64,000 nt of DNA from Xenorhabdus yunnanensis (lineage in GTDB: Bacteria; Pseudomonadota; Gammaproteobacteria; Enterobacterales; Enterobacteriaceae): positions 48,369 through 112,368 of the forward strand of contig NZ_JAQRFI010000008.1 of the NCBI RefSeq assembly GCF_028598805.1. Direction: 5' to 3'. Of the stretch, positions 10,352 to 19,440 are shown in pieces; the first letter of the stretch is position 1, and every line of letters begins with the position of its first letter. The notes under the pieces were generated by a model that saw nothing but the letters and a program-made list of their open reading frames with translations, was not told where the DNA came from and searched no databases. A program made the translations under genes and the position numbers.

Positions 10352-11421
10352 GCTACACAAGTTTCCTGTTCTGGTTGCAGTTTAGGTAAAGCGGCAATTT
10401 GTTCACGCCATTGAGTTTGTTCGGGAGTGCCTTCAGCGCGTTGACCGAACAACTGGGCGATTTGATTGCCATTGGCATCAAACAACTCAAGGCTGGTCAC
10501 GAAGCCACAGTCTGTTGGTTTACGGGTCACCCAGCTTTCTGTGATGGCACTTTCAATCAGGTGCAGAGTGAAATTGTGGTTGAAAATGTTGAGCCATTTC
10601 TGAGCAGAATTTTCTTCCTGATAAGGCATCAGGCGTTCCAATTTACCCGTAAAAATCTGAACACAGCCACGGTTTCCAACAAAGATCATGATTTCGTTTT
10701 GACCTTTATAAGCAGTTTCAACAATTTGGGTCAGTGCTGAATTATCCACACGATAAGCTAAATCGTTTTTAACTGCATTGAAAATCTGTTGACGGTTAAG
10801 GTTGTGACGTTTCATCATGATGAAGAATTGATGAACATCAGTCATTGCACGCCACTCTTCATCTAGCTGTGCTTTCAGTTGTTCGGTGACTTCTGTATGC
10901 TCAGGCACTTTTTCCGGCTGAATCTCCAGTGCTGGGTTTTCACTGATCTGATATTTTTCGATCAGGGCCTCCCATGCAGCCATGTCGGTATTACTGGTGG
11001 TATAAACTTTATGCAACGCATCGCCTTGACGATCAAAGAATTGAATGCTGTGACGCATACCATTCTTGGCTGGCTCAATCAAAGAGAAAATGCTGTTCCA
11101 GTGGTCGAAGAACAAGCGCAAATCAAGCTCACGCGGATTGAGGATCAAACCTACATGTGGGCTGAATTTAGTATTTTCGTAGCGTCCAACATGTTCATGG
11201 ACGGCGAAATCATTACGGGTAATCGCCTTGGTTTCACCAACTGCCACCAGTTCCTGAAGAAGGGTAGGAGCATCAATATTCAAACGTTTGGCATCGATAC
11301 CGACACGGCTATGTAATAATTCTCCTTCGCTGACATTAAGGTAAGCAGCCAGATCGCGTGCGTATTTAGCTTTGTTTTCTGCTTTGGCTTGTTGGTAACG
11401 TTCATAAAGTGACTGATTCAC
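10348..11421 (-). CDS. hmuS: HmuS, haemin-degrading / haem-handling factor
   Basis: Cytoplasmic HemS/ChuS-family protein of 357 residues made of two similar halves. His197 in TDVHQFF matches the haem-ligand histidine of ChuS. The family accepts haem after import and can break it down. The start is a GTG with AAGGAG nine bases upstream. The gap of 124 bases to hmuR is mostly a 17 bp tandem repeat. Confidence 0.94.
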   Translation of the reverse strand: MNQSLYERYQQAKAENKAKYARDLAAYLNVSEGELLHSRVGIDAKRLNIDAPTLLQELVAVGETKAITRNDFAVHEHVGRYENTKFSPHVGLILNPRELDLRLFFDHWNSIFSLIEPAKNGMRHSIQFFDRQGDALHKVYTTSNTDMAAWEALIEKYQISENPALEIQPEKVPEHTEVTEQLKAQLDEEWRAMTDVHQFFIMMKRHNLNRQQIFNAVKNDLAYRVDNSALTQIVETAYKGQNEIMIFVGNRGCVQIFTGKLERLMPYQEENSAQKWLNIFNHNFTLHLIESAITESWVTRKPTDCGFVTSLELFDANGNQIAQLFGQRAEGTPEQTQWREQIAALPKLQPEQETCVA

Positions 11422-11445
11422 TGTTGTTAACTCCTTAAAAACGGT

Positions 11446-11513
11446 GTTTAAAAATAACTTCGTCTTAAAAATAACTTTATCTTAAAAATAACGTTGTCTT
11501 AAAAATAACGTTG
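11446..11513. repeat. 17 bp tandem repeat, four units, between hmuR and hmuS
   Basis: Units at 11446, 11463, 11480 and 11497 of the form TCTTAAAAATAACGTTG; the last two are identical. A further TCTTA follows. It lies inside the hmu transcript, just before the hmuS ribosome site. Confidence 0.88.
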
Positions 11514-11545
11514 TCTTAGAGCCAAGGTAATGGTCTGTTTGTTAT

Positions 11546-13597
11546 TTACCACTGGTAGCTGACAAACAATTTAGCATTACGACCATTTTGTGGCGCTCCT
11601 TGCGATGAGTAATAGGCTTTATCAAAAGCGTTACCCAGTACGACGGAGGTAGTTAACCCTTTTAATGTTCCATCACCGTGATAACTGACGTAGAAGTCAT
11701 TGACACCATAACCCGCGTATTGGGTGATCTTCTGACCACGTTCGTTTCTATCACCATTTACCCCTCTGAGTTTGGTATGCTGAGTAAATTTACCAATCCA
11801 CCCGATGGAAAAGCCTGTTGTGGATAATGGAATGTCCAAAGTGCTGGTTAGGGTGTCGGGGCTGAGGGCTTCTATAGATGCTCCATTTTCTTCGTTTTTG
11901 CCGGTTGTATGGTTGTAAGCGAGAGCCCAGGAGAACCAATCAGAATCATACGTCATGGAAACATCCCAACCCCAAATTTTGGCTTTTGGAATATTGAAAG
12001 ATGTTGTAAATCTCATATCAGGCGTCACAGTAGATGATATGTAGTCTTTCGCCTTAGTATCAAAATAGCTGGCTTTAAATTTCAGATCATCATTGCTGGC
12101 AAACAGTCCATCGAAACGTAGTCCGAAACCATATTCCTGAGTTTCATTGCTTTCAGGGCGCAAGTTTGGATTTGGTTTCCAATAGTTTGTAAGTCCGGGA
12201 CCTCCGCTTTTTGAAGGCATATAAAAATGTTTCGAATCGTTATACACTTCTCCCATGGTCGGAGAACGAAATGCCTGTGAATAGGAGGCAAATAGCATTG
12301 ACCAATCTGTAGGGGTAATACTAATAGCACCTTTTGATGACCATTTGTCGGCCTTGATGTCGTTATATTTGCTATTTGAGGCTTTGTAATTGTCGTAACG
12401 TGTACCTGCGATAAACGAGACAGGCAAATCACGCAGAGTCATTTCGTCCTGTAGCCAACCAGATGCAAAGCGGATATCTGCGTTAGGAAATCCTTCTACA
12501 ATACTGCTACTTGGCTTTTGTTTTTGTTTGTAGACTTCGCTACCATAGGTAAATTGATGTGCAGCAAAGGCAGTGGTTCCCAGATGAGAGCGGTTTTCAA
12601 GTTTTATACCATAAGTTTCTTGTTTACGGCCTTCAAAACCTTTGTCTTTACTTTTGTTATTAATATTTATATCGGAATAATAAATATCCGCTCTAGCGTT
12701 TAACCAGCTATATTTTTCAGGATTTAATTGATAAGACAACTGAGCATCACGCTGTGCGGTGGTGCGATCTATCCGTTGATTTTTAACATTGCTTAGAGAT
12801 TGAGGGTTGTTAGGCTCATGTGCTTCATTACGGTAATAACGCAGATTGCCGCTAAGTTTTTGGCTGTCATTGATCTGCCAAGAGCCTTTTGCCAATAGAT
12901 TACCAATGGTTTCGTCATTCTGGTCTTTTACGCCATTCCCGTAGCGGAGATTACCCACATCACGGGTACCAAATGCAACTAAACCATCAAACTGTTCTGT
13001 TTTACCAAATGCAGTTCCTCCGAATCCCAAACTATGGTCACCGCTTCCTGCACGGCTAAAGACGCGAAATCCACTATTTTTACCTTCTTCCAATAAATCA
13101 GTAGCATCTACTGTTTGATAGGCAATAACACCACCCAGAGCGCCACTACCATATAACAGCGCGGATGGGCCACGAACGACTTCAACCTGCTTGATCAGCG
13201 CAGGATCGAGGAATACGCCATTGATATGCCCTGTATCGGTTCCTTGTCGAATGCCATCAACGAGAGTCAATACACCTTTTTGGGAGTACCCTCGCATACT
13301 GATGTCTTGTCCATTGGCACGATCAGTGCCTGCGATATTGATGCCTGGGATATTACGCAGTAAATCATTCGCATTGCCTGCAATTTTATTATTGGCTGAA
13401 TTACCTTCAATGACTGTAACCATCATGGGGGCTTCAAAACTGTCACGCTGGTTGCCAGTGGCATATACAGTCAAAGTATCCTTGGATGATTTATCTTTTT
13501 CGGCATGTACTGTTGCTGCATTTGCAGAAGATAAACTCGCAAGGACGACGACACTCAATGTAGACAGTTTCAGGTTTGGTGGTTTAATTAGAGTCAT
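11546..13597 (-). CDS. hmuR: HmuR, TonB-dependent outer-membrane haemin receptor
   Basis: Beta-barrel receptor, 683 residues from ATG 13597 (GGAG upstream; the longer ORF begins with a TTG at 13606). A signal peptide ends near SANAATVHA, then TonB box DTLTVYA, plug domain and barrel ending in aromatic W. The FRSPTMGEVY and NPNLRPE motifs, with a histidine between them (DSKHF), are the haem-receptor signature. It would bind haem or haemoproteins at the surface and pass haem inward with energy from TonB. It follows the unknown 82-residue gene by 63 bases in the same operon. Confidence 0.95.
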   Translation of the reverse strand: MTLIKPPNLKLSTLSVVVLASLSSANAATVHAEKDKSSKDTLTVYATGNQRDSFEAPMMVTVIEGNSANNKIAGNANDLLRNIPGINIAGTDRANGQDISMRGYSQKGVLTLVDGIRQGTDTGHINGVFLDPALIKQVEVVRGPSALLYGSGALGGVIAYQTVDATDLLEEGKNSGFRVFSRAGSGDHSLGFGGTAFGKTEQFDGLVAFGTRDVGNLRYGNGVKDQNDETIGNLLAKGSWQINDSQKLSGNLRYYRNEAHEPNNPQSLSNVKNQRIDRTTAQRDAQLSYQLNPEKYSWLNARADIYYSDININNKSKDKGFEGRKQETYGIKLENRSHLGTTAFAAHQFTYGSEVYKQKQKPSSSIVEGFPNADIRFASGWLQDEMTLRDLPVSFIAGTRYDNYKASNSKYNDIKADKWSSKGAISITPTDWSMLFASYSQAFRSPTMGEVYNDSKHFYMPSKSGGPGLTNYWKPNPNLRPESNETQEYGFGLRFDGLFASNDDLKFKASYFDTKAKDYISSTVTPDMRFTTSFNIPKAKIWGWDVSMTYDSDWFSWALAYNHTTGKNEENGASIEALSPDTLTSTLDIPLSTTGFSIGWIGKFTQHTKLRGVNGDRNERGQKITQYAGYGVNDFYVSYHGDGTLKGLTTSVVLGNAFDKAYYSSQGAPQNGRNAKLFVSYQW

Positions 13598-13660
13598 GCA
13601 GGTCAATCTCCATGCTGAAATAGTGTGTTTTTATTAATACAAATCACTGAACACAATTAA

Positions 13661-13909
13661 CTAAAAACCTCGCTGATATTCAGAAGATAAGCTTGTTAGG
13701 TTTCTTATTGCCTCAGCATAAATTTGCTGGATTTGGTCGGATGTAATCGGAAAATCTGCGTGATAGCCAATTTCCATAGCATACGGCCTTCCCGATAGTT
13801 GTTGACCATCGATACAATTGATCTTTACAGAATCGTTGGATAGATCAGGAAGAATCTGCTGCTGCAGGAGAATAGTGTAGCGACGTTGATAATGTGCTAA
13901 TTTTTCCAT
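13661..13909 (-). CDS. Small protein of unknown function, first gene of the hmu operon
   Basis: An 82-residue ORF between the Fur-type promoter and hmuR, on the same strand. It has no signal peptide or membrane span and I do not recognise a family. It lacks the conserved C-terminal core of HemP/YdiE, the small protein usually found here. ATG 13909 is taken as the start (a TTG at 13915 is also in frame), but no good ribosome site is visible, so translation is not certain. Its position suggests iron-regulated expression. Confidence 0.6.
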   Translation of the reverse strand: MEKLAHYQRRYTILLQQQILPDLSNDSVKINCIDGQQLSGRPYAMEIGYHADFPITSDQIQQIYAEAIRNLTSLSSEYQRGF

Positions 13910-13921
13910 AACCAAATATGA

Positions 13922-13977
13922 ACAATAATTATTCTAATATTGAGAATAATTATCGTTTCAATGATAGTTAACTTCAA
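13922..13977 (-). promoter_or_regulatory. hmu operon promoter with overlapping Fur boxes
   Basis: On the minus strand TTGAAG (13972-13977) and GATAAT (13949-13954) are 17 bases apart, a good sigma-70 pair. Two overlapping GATAATTATTCTC-like Fur half-sites cover the -10 region and onward (13942-13954 and 13924-13936). Fur with iron should therefore repress the operon. Confidence 0.75.
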
Positions 13978-14086
13978 GTTATTTTTTTTATACCTGAATT
14001 TGAGTAGTAATATTTTGATTTTAAATGATTTGTTTTTGTAGGTGGCTGGCTCCATCAAGTGTTAGGAGCCAGAATAAGGAAAGGAT

Positions 14087-15133
14087 TCAGGAACGATTTT
14101 TCATGGCTTCGTCTAGGATACTGATAAATTTCTCCGTATCTTGCCAGCCAAGGCATGGATCAGTAATCGATTGTCCGTATGTCAAAGACTCTCCTTTGAT
14201 TACTTTTTGTGTCCCCTCGACTAAAAAGCTTTCGGCCATAACACCAGCAATGGCTGTTGAACCGGATTTGACTTGTTCACCAATATTTCTGGCTATATCC
14301 AGCTGACGACGATGAATTTTCTGGCAATTAGCATGGCTGCAATCCACAATCAGACGTTCAGGTAAGTGCAATTCACGTAACTTATGGCAGGTTGCTGCAA
14401 TATCTTCGGCACTGTAATTCGGTTTTTTCCCACCACGCATAATAATATGTCCATAAGGATTCCCGTTGGTTTGATAAATGGTCATCTGACCGTTTTTATC
14501 AGGGGACAAAAACATATGTTTGGTTTGTGCTGCACGTATTGCATCAATGGCGATAAGCGTATTGCCATCCGTCCCATTTTTAAAGCCAACTGGGCATGAC
14601 AAGGCCGAGGCCATTTCTCGGTGAATTTGGCTCTCTGTTGTTCTGGCACCGATAGCCCCCCAACTAATTAAATCGGCAATGTATTGACCGGTGACCATGT
14701 CCAGAAATTCTGTAGCAGTCGGAACGCCCAAGTCATTGATATCAATGAGTAGCTTGCGGGCAAGGGAGATCCCTTTATTTATCTGGCAAGAGCCATCCAA
14801 TATAGGATCTGAAATTAAGCCTTTCCAGCCAACGACTGTTCTCGGTTTTTCGAAATAAGTTCGCATCACAATTTCTAGATTGTGCTGATATTTTTCGCGT
14901 AGAGTGCGTAAACGGGAGGCATAATCAAGAGCTGCATCAATATCATGAATGGAACAGGGACCAATAATGACCAGTAAACGTTGATCATCTCCTGTCAGGA
15001 TGGATTCAATACGCTTTCGTGACAATGTCACATTTTGCAAGGTCTTGTCTGATATAGGATATTGCTTTGTAAGCGTTTTAGGTGTTATCAGGCTATCAAT
15101 GCGGTGGGTTCTTAACTCATCTGTTCTGTACAT
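14087..15133 (-). CDS. aroH: AroH, 3-deoxy-D-arabino-heptulosonate 7-phosphate synthase
   Basis: First enzyme of the shikimate pathway: joins phosphoenolpyruvate and erythrose 4-phosphate. It has 348 residues as in E. coli AroH, with GPCSIHD, RTYFEKPRTVVGWKG and the GARTTESQIHRE signature. Its whole sequence and its place beside ppsR match the tryptophan-sensitive isozyme rather than AroF or AroG. No CTAG-based TrpR operator is seen in the 154 bases upstream, so control may differ from E. coli. Confidence 0.92.
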   Translation of the reverse strand: MYRTDELRTHRIDSLITPKTLTKQYPISDKTLQNVTLSRKRIESILTGDDQRLLVIIGPCSIHDIDAALDYASRLRTLREKYQHNLEIVMRTYFEKPRTVVGWKGLISDPILDGSCQINKGISLARKLLIDINDLGVPTATEFLDMVTGQYIADLISWGAIGARTTESQIHREMASALSCPVGFKNGTDGNTLIAIDAIRAAQTKHMFLSPDKNGQMTIYQTNGNPYGHIIMRGGKKPNYSAEDIAATCHKLRELHLPERLIVDCSHANCQKIHRRQLDIARNIGEQVKSGSTAIAGVMAESFLVEGTQKVIKGESLTYGQSITDPCLGWQDTEKFISILDEAMKNRS

Positions 15134-15287
15134 ATACTTTCTCGAATTCTACTTCACATTGAGACAGTGTCTGAAATGACTGGGGAATCACAATAACTCA
15201 ACTTCCAGCAAATTCAACAGACAATCATGATATTTATGCGAGAAAGTGTTGTGAATAAATTTTGTCAAATATGCTTGTGTTCTGAGA

Positions 15288-16151
15288 TCAGAACATACGA
15301 CGTTTCAGTCCCATTCGATCAATAATTTTAGCCGAAATCTCTTCGACAGAATAATTGGTGGTATTTAGGTAATTAATATTATTTTTCCGGAATAAAGCTT
15401 CAACTTCAGCAATTTCGACTCGACATTGGCGTAATGAAGCATAACGACTATTTTCCCTCCGTTCTTCACGAATAGCAGCAAGCCTTTCCGGGCTAATAGT
15501 TAGACCAAATAATTTATGCTGAAAAGACTTCAAGGCTACAGGTAATTGTAAATTATCCATATCGTCTGCGGTGAAAGGATAATTTGCTGCCTGAATGCCA
15601 AATTGCATTGCAAGGTAGAGGCTGGTTGGTGTTTTTCCACAACGGGATACGCCAAGAATAATCACTTGAGCCTGCTCAAGATTACGTAGTGAAATACCAT
15701 CATCATGAGCGAGGGCGTAATCAATGGCAGCAATGCGCGCATCGTACTGCCCCAGGTTTTTTTTAGATAAACCGTGAGTTCGATGTAATTCTGGTTTGGG
15801 TTCTAAGCCGATTTCTTGCTGTAATGGGGCAACCAATGTTTGAACAATATCCTGACAGAATCCATCGCTACAAGTAATAATGCTTTTGATTTCATCTGAA
15901 ATGATGGAGTAAAAAACTAATGGCCTGATTTGGGTTTGCTGATATATCGCGTTTATTTGCTCTCTGACTTCTTCGGCTCTGGTTTTGTTCGTCACAAAAG
16001 GTAAGGTATAGGAAGTAATGGCAATGGGGAATTGAGACAACACTGCGTGGCCCAATACTTCTGCTGTGATTGCTGTTCCATCAGAAATAAAAAATACGTT
16101 GCGTTCCAATATCTCGTTTTCAGGTACTTGGGAGGTATGAGTTTCTATCAT
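15288..16151 (-). CDS. ppsR: PpsR, phosphoenolpyruvate synthase regulatory protein
   Basis: Bifunctional ADP-dependent kinase and Pi-dependent pyrophosphorylase that switches PpsA off and on by phosphorylating a threonine next to its catalytic histidine. It has 287 residues (DUF299 family) with P-loop-like [11 protein letters not shown]. The start at 16151 follows AAAGAGATA; the ORF can be read 13 codons further up, but that extension is translated from the end of an ERIC repeat and is not likely real. It is divergent from its target ppsA, as in E. coli. Confidence 0.94.
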   Translation of the reverse strand: MIETHTSQVPENEILERNVFFISDGTAITAEVLGHAVLSQFPIAITSYTLPFVTNKTRAEEVREQINAIYQQTQIRPLVFYSIISDEIKSIITCSDGFCQDIVQTLVAPLQQEIGLEPKPELHRTHGLSKKNLGQYDARIAAIDYALAHDDGISLRNLEQAQVIILGVSRCGKTPTSLYLAMQFGIQAANYPFTADDMDNLQLPVALKSFQHKLFGLTISPERLAAIREERRENSRYASLRQCRVEIAEVEALFRKNNINYLNTTNYSVEEISAKIIDRMGLKRRMF

Positions 16152-16171
16152 TATCTCTTTTCTTTTATTGT

Positions 16172-16395
16172 TATACCCTTCATATTTCAAATAGCTGCCT
16201 TTGTCGGCTGGGTTCTCTTACTTCAGTTACATAGTTTTCAGTTACATGACATTGAATTAAATTAAATAGTGTCGGTCCAACTAGCTTTAATTTAAGTAGA
16301 TTTAATTTAAATAACTTTAGGCTAAACAATTTTAGTTATGTCCTGAAAATTCGTCCCTTTGCCGCCATGCTGCAACTTGAAATCTATTGAGTATA
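16172..16395. repeat. ERIC-like ends enclosing AT-rich 14-16 bp repeats
   Basis: A TATACCCTTCATATTTCAA end at 16172 and a CTTGAAATCTATTGAGTATA end at about 16376-16395 look like the two ends of an ERIC repeat. Between them, 16210-16345 holds repeated units such as TTTCAGTTACATAG and TTTAATTTAAATAAC. It may be one expanded ERIC or two decayed ones. Confidence 0.5.
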
Positions 16396-16455
16396 GATTG
16401 ACATCAGTATGCTCTATTTTTCAGATTATACCTGCAAAAAAATAATATTGTTGGG

Positions 16456-16469
16456 TTGATCGATTCACC
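16456..16469 (-). promoter_or_regulatory. Candidate Cra (FruR) site upstream of ppsA
   Basis: Read on the minus strand GGTGAATCGATCAA, close to the Cra consensus GCTGAAACGTTTCA. It lies about 104 bases before the ppsA start, where an activator would sit; Cra activates ppsA in E. coli. Confidence 0.55.
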
Positions 16470-16572
16470 TTTCTATATATGGCAAGACAATGTGCTAGGC
16501 TATTTCCTGCTGTGAAGAGCAGCTTTAATTTTCCGACTTGTACCTCCGAATGTAAAAAAAGGATAGTTTCTG

Positions 16573-18951
16573 ATGTCCAATAGTGGCCTCACCCCAAGCA
16601 ATGTGCTCTGGTATAACCAATTAGGTATGAATGACGTTAATCGGGTCGGTGGTAAAAATGCCTCTCTTGGCGAGATGATCACCAATCTGGCTGAACTTGG
16701 CGTGTCTGTTCCAAATGGTTTTGCTACAACTGCACAGGCATTTAATGATTTTCTGGAACAAAGTGGTGTGAACCAGCGCATTTATCAATTGCTGGATGAA
16801 ACCAATGTTGATGATGTTAATCAATTGGCTAAAACTGGTGCACAGATTCGTCAGTGGGTGATTGATACGCCATTTACATCTCAACTTGAAACAGATATCC
16901 GTGATGCCTATCTGCAACTGTCTGAAGGCGAGCCTGGTGCCTCTTTTGCCGTGCGCTCTTCCGCAACAGCAGAAGATATGCCGGATGCTTCTTTTGCTGG
17001 GCAGCAAGAAACTTTCTTGAATGTGCAAGGCATTGATGCGGTTATGGTTGCCATCAAGCATGTCTTTGCATCACTTTTTAATGATCGCGCCATTTCTTAT
17101 CGTGTCCATCAGGGGTATGACCATCGCGGCGTTGCGCTCTCTGCGGGAGTACAACGCATGGTACGTTCTGATTTGGCCTCGTCTGGGGTGATGTTCACGA
17201 TTGATACAGAATCAGGTTTTGATCAGGTTGTATTCATTACATCAGCTTATGGTCTGGGGGAGATGGTCGTGCAGGGAGCGGTAAACCCTGATGAGTTTTA
17301 TGTCCATAAACCCACATTGAAAAATAACCGTCCTGCAATAGTGCGCCGCAATCTCGGTTCTAAAAAAATACGCATGGTTTATGCAGATAGCAAAGAACAT
17401 GGGAAGCAAGTGCGTACGGAAGATGTATCAGATGAATTGTGCAATCGTTTCTCTTTGGCTGACAGTGAAGTGGAAGAGCTGGCCAGACAGGCCTTATTGA
17501 TCGAGAAACATTATGGTCGTCCGATGGATATCGAATGGGCAAAAGATGGACACAATGGAAAGCTATATATTGTGCAGGCCCGTCCTGAAACTGTCCGTTC
17601 AAATCAGCAGGTAATGGAACGCTACCAACTCAATGAGCAGGGCAGTGTTTTGGTGGAAGGTCGCGCGATTGGACATCGTATTGGTGTTGGAATGGTCAAG
17701 GTTATCCATAATCTTAGTGAAATGGATCGCATTCAAGTGGGTGATGTGTTGGTAACTGACATGACTGACCCAGATTGGGAACCGATCATGAAAAAAGCAG
17801 CGGCCATTGTCACCAATCGTGGTGGGCGCACTTGCCATGCAGCCATTATCGCTCGTGAACTGGGTATTCCTGCTGTTGTTGGTTGTGGCGATGCTACTGA
17901 GCGTCTGAAAGAAGGCCAGCAGGTAACAGTTTCTTGTTCGGAAGGTGATACTGGTTATGTTTATCAGAATAAGTTGGATTTCAGTATCCAGAGTTCCGAA
18001 ATTGATAAACTGCCAGAACTGGATGTGAAGATCATGATGAATGTGGGTAATCCTGATCGCGCATTTGACTTCGCTTGTTTGCCAAATGAAGGGGTTGGTC
18101 TGGCGCGGCTGGAGTTCATCATTAACCGAATGATCGGTGTGCATCCTCGCGCTCTACTCGAATTCTCCGAACAGACTCCAGAGTTGCAAGAACAAATTAA
18201 ATCGTTGATGGTTGGTTATGATGATCCTGTTGAGTTTTATGTAGGGAGATTGACAGAAGGGATTGCAACGCTAGCAGCAGCATTCTGGCCTAAACGAGTG
18301 ATCGTTCGCTTATCAGATTTCAAATCCAATGAATATGCGAACTTAGTTGGTGGAGATATGTATGAGCCGCACGAAGAAAACCCGATGTTAGGTTTCCGTG
18401 GTGCAGGACGCTACGTCTCTGATAACTTCCGTCAATGTTTTGCTTTGGAGTGTGAGGCAGTCAAACGAGTACGCAATGTAATGGGGTTAACTAATGTTGA
18501 AGTGATGATTCCATTTGTACGTACAGTCGCTCAGGCTGAAGCTGTAATATCAGAGTTGGCTTCTCAAGGCTTGAAGCGCGGTGAAAATGGACTGAAAATT
18601 ATCATGATGTGTGAAATTCCGTCGAATGCGTTATTGGCAGATCAATTCCTTGAACATTTTGACGGTTTCTCAATTGGCTCAAATGATATGACACAATTGG
18701 CCTTGGGATTAGATCGCGATTCTGGCGTGGTATCCGAATTATTTGACGAGCGTAATGATGCAGTGAAACAATTGCTTTCTATGGCAATTCAAGCAGCTAA
18801 ACGTCAGGGGAAATATGTCGGCATTTGTGGACAAGGCCCTTCAGATCACGAAGATTTTGCGGAATGGTTAATGAAAGAGGGAATTGATAGCTTATCGTTG
18901 AATCCTGATACAGTAATGAAGACGTGGATTTCTTTAGCTGGAAATCACTAA
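16573..18951 (+). CDS. ppsA: PpsA, phosphoenolpyruvate synthase
   Basis: Makes phosphoenolpyruvate from pyruvate and ATP for gluconeogenesis. It has 792 residues as in E. coli, with an N-terminal ATP-grasp-like pyruvate-binding domain, the central swivelling domain with phospho-histidine His422 in [15 protein letters not shown], and a C-terminal PEP-binding barrel ending with [19 protein letters not shown]. The threonine beside the histidine is the known PpsR target. GGATAG precedes the start. It is a single-gene unit with its own terminator. Confidence 0.97.
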   Translation: MSNSGLTPSNVLWYNQLGMNDVNRVGGKNASLGEMITNLAELGVSVPNGFATTAQAFNDFLEQSGVNQRIYQLLDETNVDDVNQLAKTGAQIRQWVIDTPFTSQLETDIRDAYLQLSEGEPGASFAVRSSATAEDMPDASFAGQQETFLNVQGIDAVMVAIKHVFASLFNDRAISYRVHQGYDHRGVALSAGVQRMVRSDLASSGVMFTIDTESGFDQVVFITSAYGLGEMVVQGAVNPDEFYVHKPTLKNNRPAIVRRNLGSKKIRMVYADSKEHGKQVRTEDVSDELCNRFSLADSEVEELARQALLIEKHYGRPMDIEWAKDGHNGKLYIVQARPETVRSNQQVMERYQLNEQGSVLVEGRAIGHRIGVGMVKVIHNLSEMDRIQVGDVLVTDMTDPDWEPIMKKAAAIVTNRGGRTCHAAIIARELGIPAVVGCGDATERLKEGQQVTVSCSEGDTGYVYQNKLDFSIQSSEIDKLPELDVKIMMNVGNPDRAFDFACLPNEGVGLARLEFIINRMIGVHPRALLEFSEQTPELQEQIKSLMVGYDDPVEFYVGRLTEGIATLAAAFWPKRVIVRLSDFKSNEYANLVGGDMYEPHEENPMLGFRGAGRYVSDNFRQCFALECEAVKRVRNVMGLTNVEVMIPFVRTVAQAEAVISELASQGLKRGENGLKIIMMCEIPSNALLADQFLEHFDGFSIGSNDMTQLALGLDRDSGVVSELFDERNDAVKQLLSMAIQAAKRQGKYVGICGQGPSDHEDFAEWLMKEGIDSLSLNPDTVMKTWISLAGNH

Positions 18952-18976
18952 TCGAATTTAATTCAGGCCTGAATTA

Positions 18977-19006
18977 AAAAGCCTGTTAAAATACTTGCAG
19001 GCTTTT
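18977..19006 (+). terminator. Rho-independent terminator of ppsA
   Basis: Perfect nine-base stem AAAAGCCTG / CAGGCTTTT with a 12-base loop, 25 bases after the ppsA stop. Confidence 0.8.
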
Positions 19007-19070
19007 ATATTCTATGTAACATGATCTTTTTTAGTATGGTTGATTAATTACAGAAAATATAAAATACATA

Positions 19071-19195
19071 AAAAAAAAGCCTATCATGGGCTGACAGGCA
19101 AAGACTACACACAGCAATATATATTACTTCATTGAACCTGAACTATGGCGTTATAGTCCAAGTTGGCAATACTCTGGGAAACACTTGTTTCGATG
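19071..19195 (-). ncRNA. rprA: RprA-type small regulatory RNA
   Basis: The 3' half reads TTGCTGTGTGTAGTCTTTGCC, then an eight-base stem (GCCTGTCA / TGATAGGC) and nine T, almost the same as the 3' end of E. coli RprA. It lies just downstream of ydiK on the same strand, the same place as in E. coli. The 5' half differs but folds into a 12-pair hairpin (AACTTGGACTAT, loop AACGCC, ATAGTTCAGGTT). RprA is an Hfq-dependent RNA that activates rpoS translation and is made on envelope stress through RcsB. The 5' end at 19195 is inferred from the promoter motif. Confidence 0.85.
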
Positions 19196-19201
19196 AAATA
19201 A

Positions 19202-19244
19202 ATACTAATTTAATAAATGAGTTTATTCATTAAGAATCCTCTTA
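19202..19244 (-). promoter_or_regulatory. rprA promoter with RcsB-type box
   Basis: On the minus strand TGAATA (19224-19229) and TAGTAT (19202-19207) are 16 bases apart. Directly upstream, 19231-19244 reads TAAGAGGATTCTTA, which matches the RcsB/RcsAB box TAAGAATATTCCTA at 11 of 14 positions. Confidence 0.7.
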
Positions 19245-19376
19245 ATAAATAGAGATTAGAAAAGAAAATTTATAAAAATAACTTTTTTGCAACAATTCTA
19301 TCGGTGGGTTTTATTTATTTTGAAATATGAGTTTGTATTTTAGATGGAATCCACATGATGTATTCATAATAATAAT

Positions 19377-19403
19377 TGCGCGGTAGTATTATTTTACCGC
19401 GCA
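19377..19403 (-). terminator. Terminator downstream of ydiK
   Basis: Perfect nine-base stem TGCGCGGTA / TACCGCGCA with a nine-base AT loop, 38 bases past the ydiK stop. It separates ydiK from the rprA promoter. Confidence 0.7.
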
Positions 19404-19440
19404 GTTATTTTATTATCTTACATACTTTTCCCAGATATGT

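Noticed and set aside
14046..14072. Hairpin CTGGCTCC / GGAGCCAG as aroH terminator
   Set aside because: The stem is good but no T run follows on either strand, so it was not listed as a terminator.
15279..15294. Palindrome GTTCTGA ga TCAGAAC at the ppsR stop
   Set aside because: Short, overlaps the coding end, no T run; likely chance or a weak hairpin.
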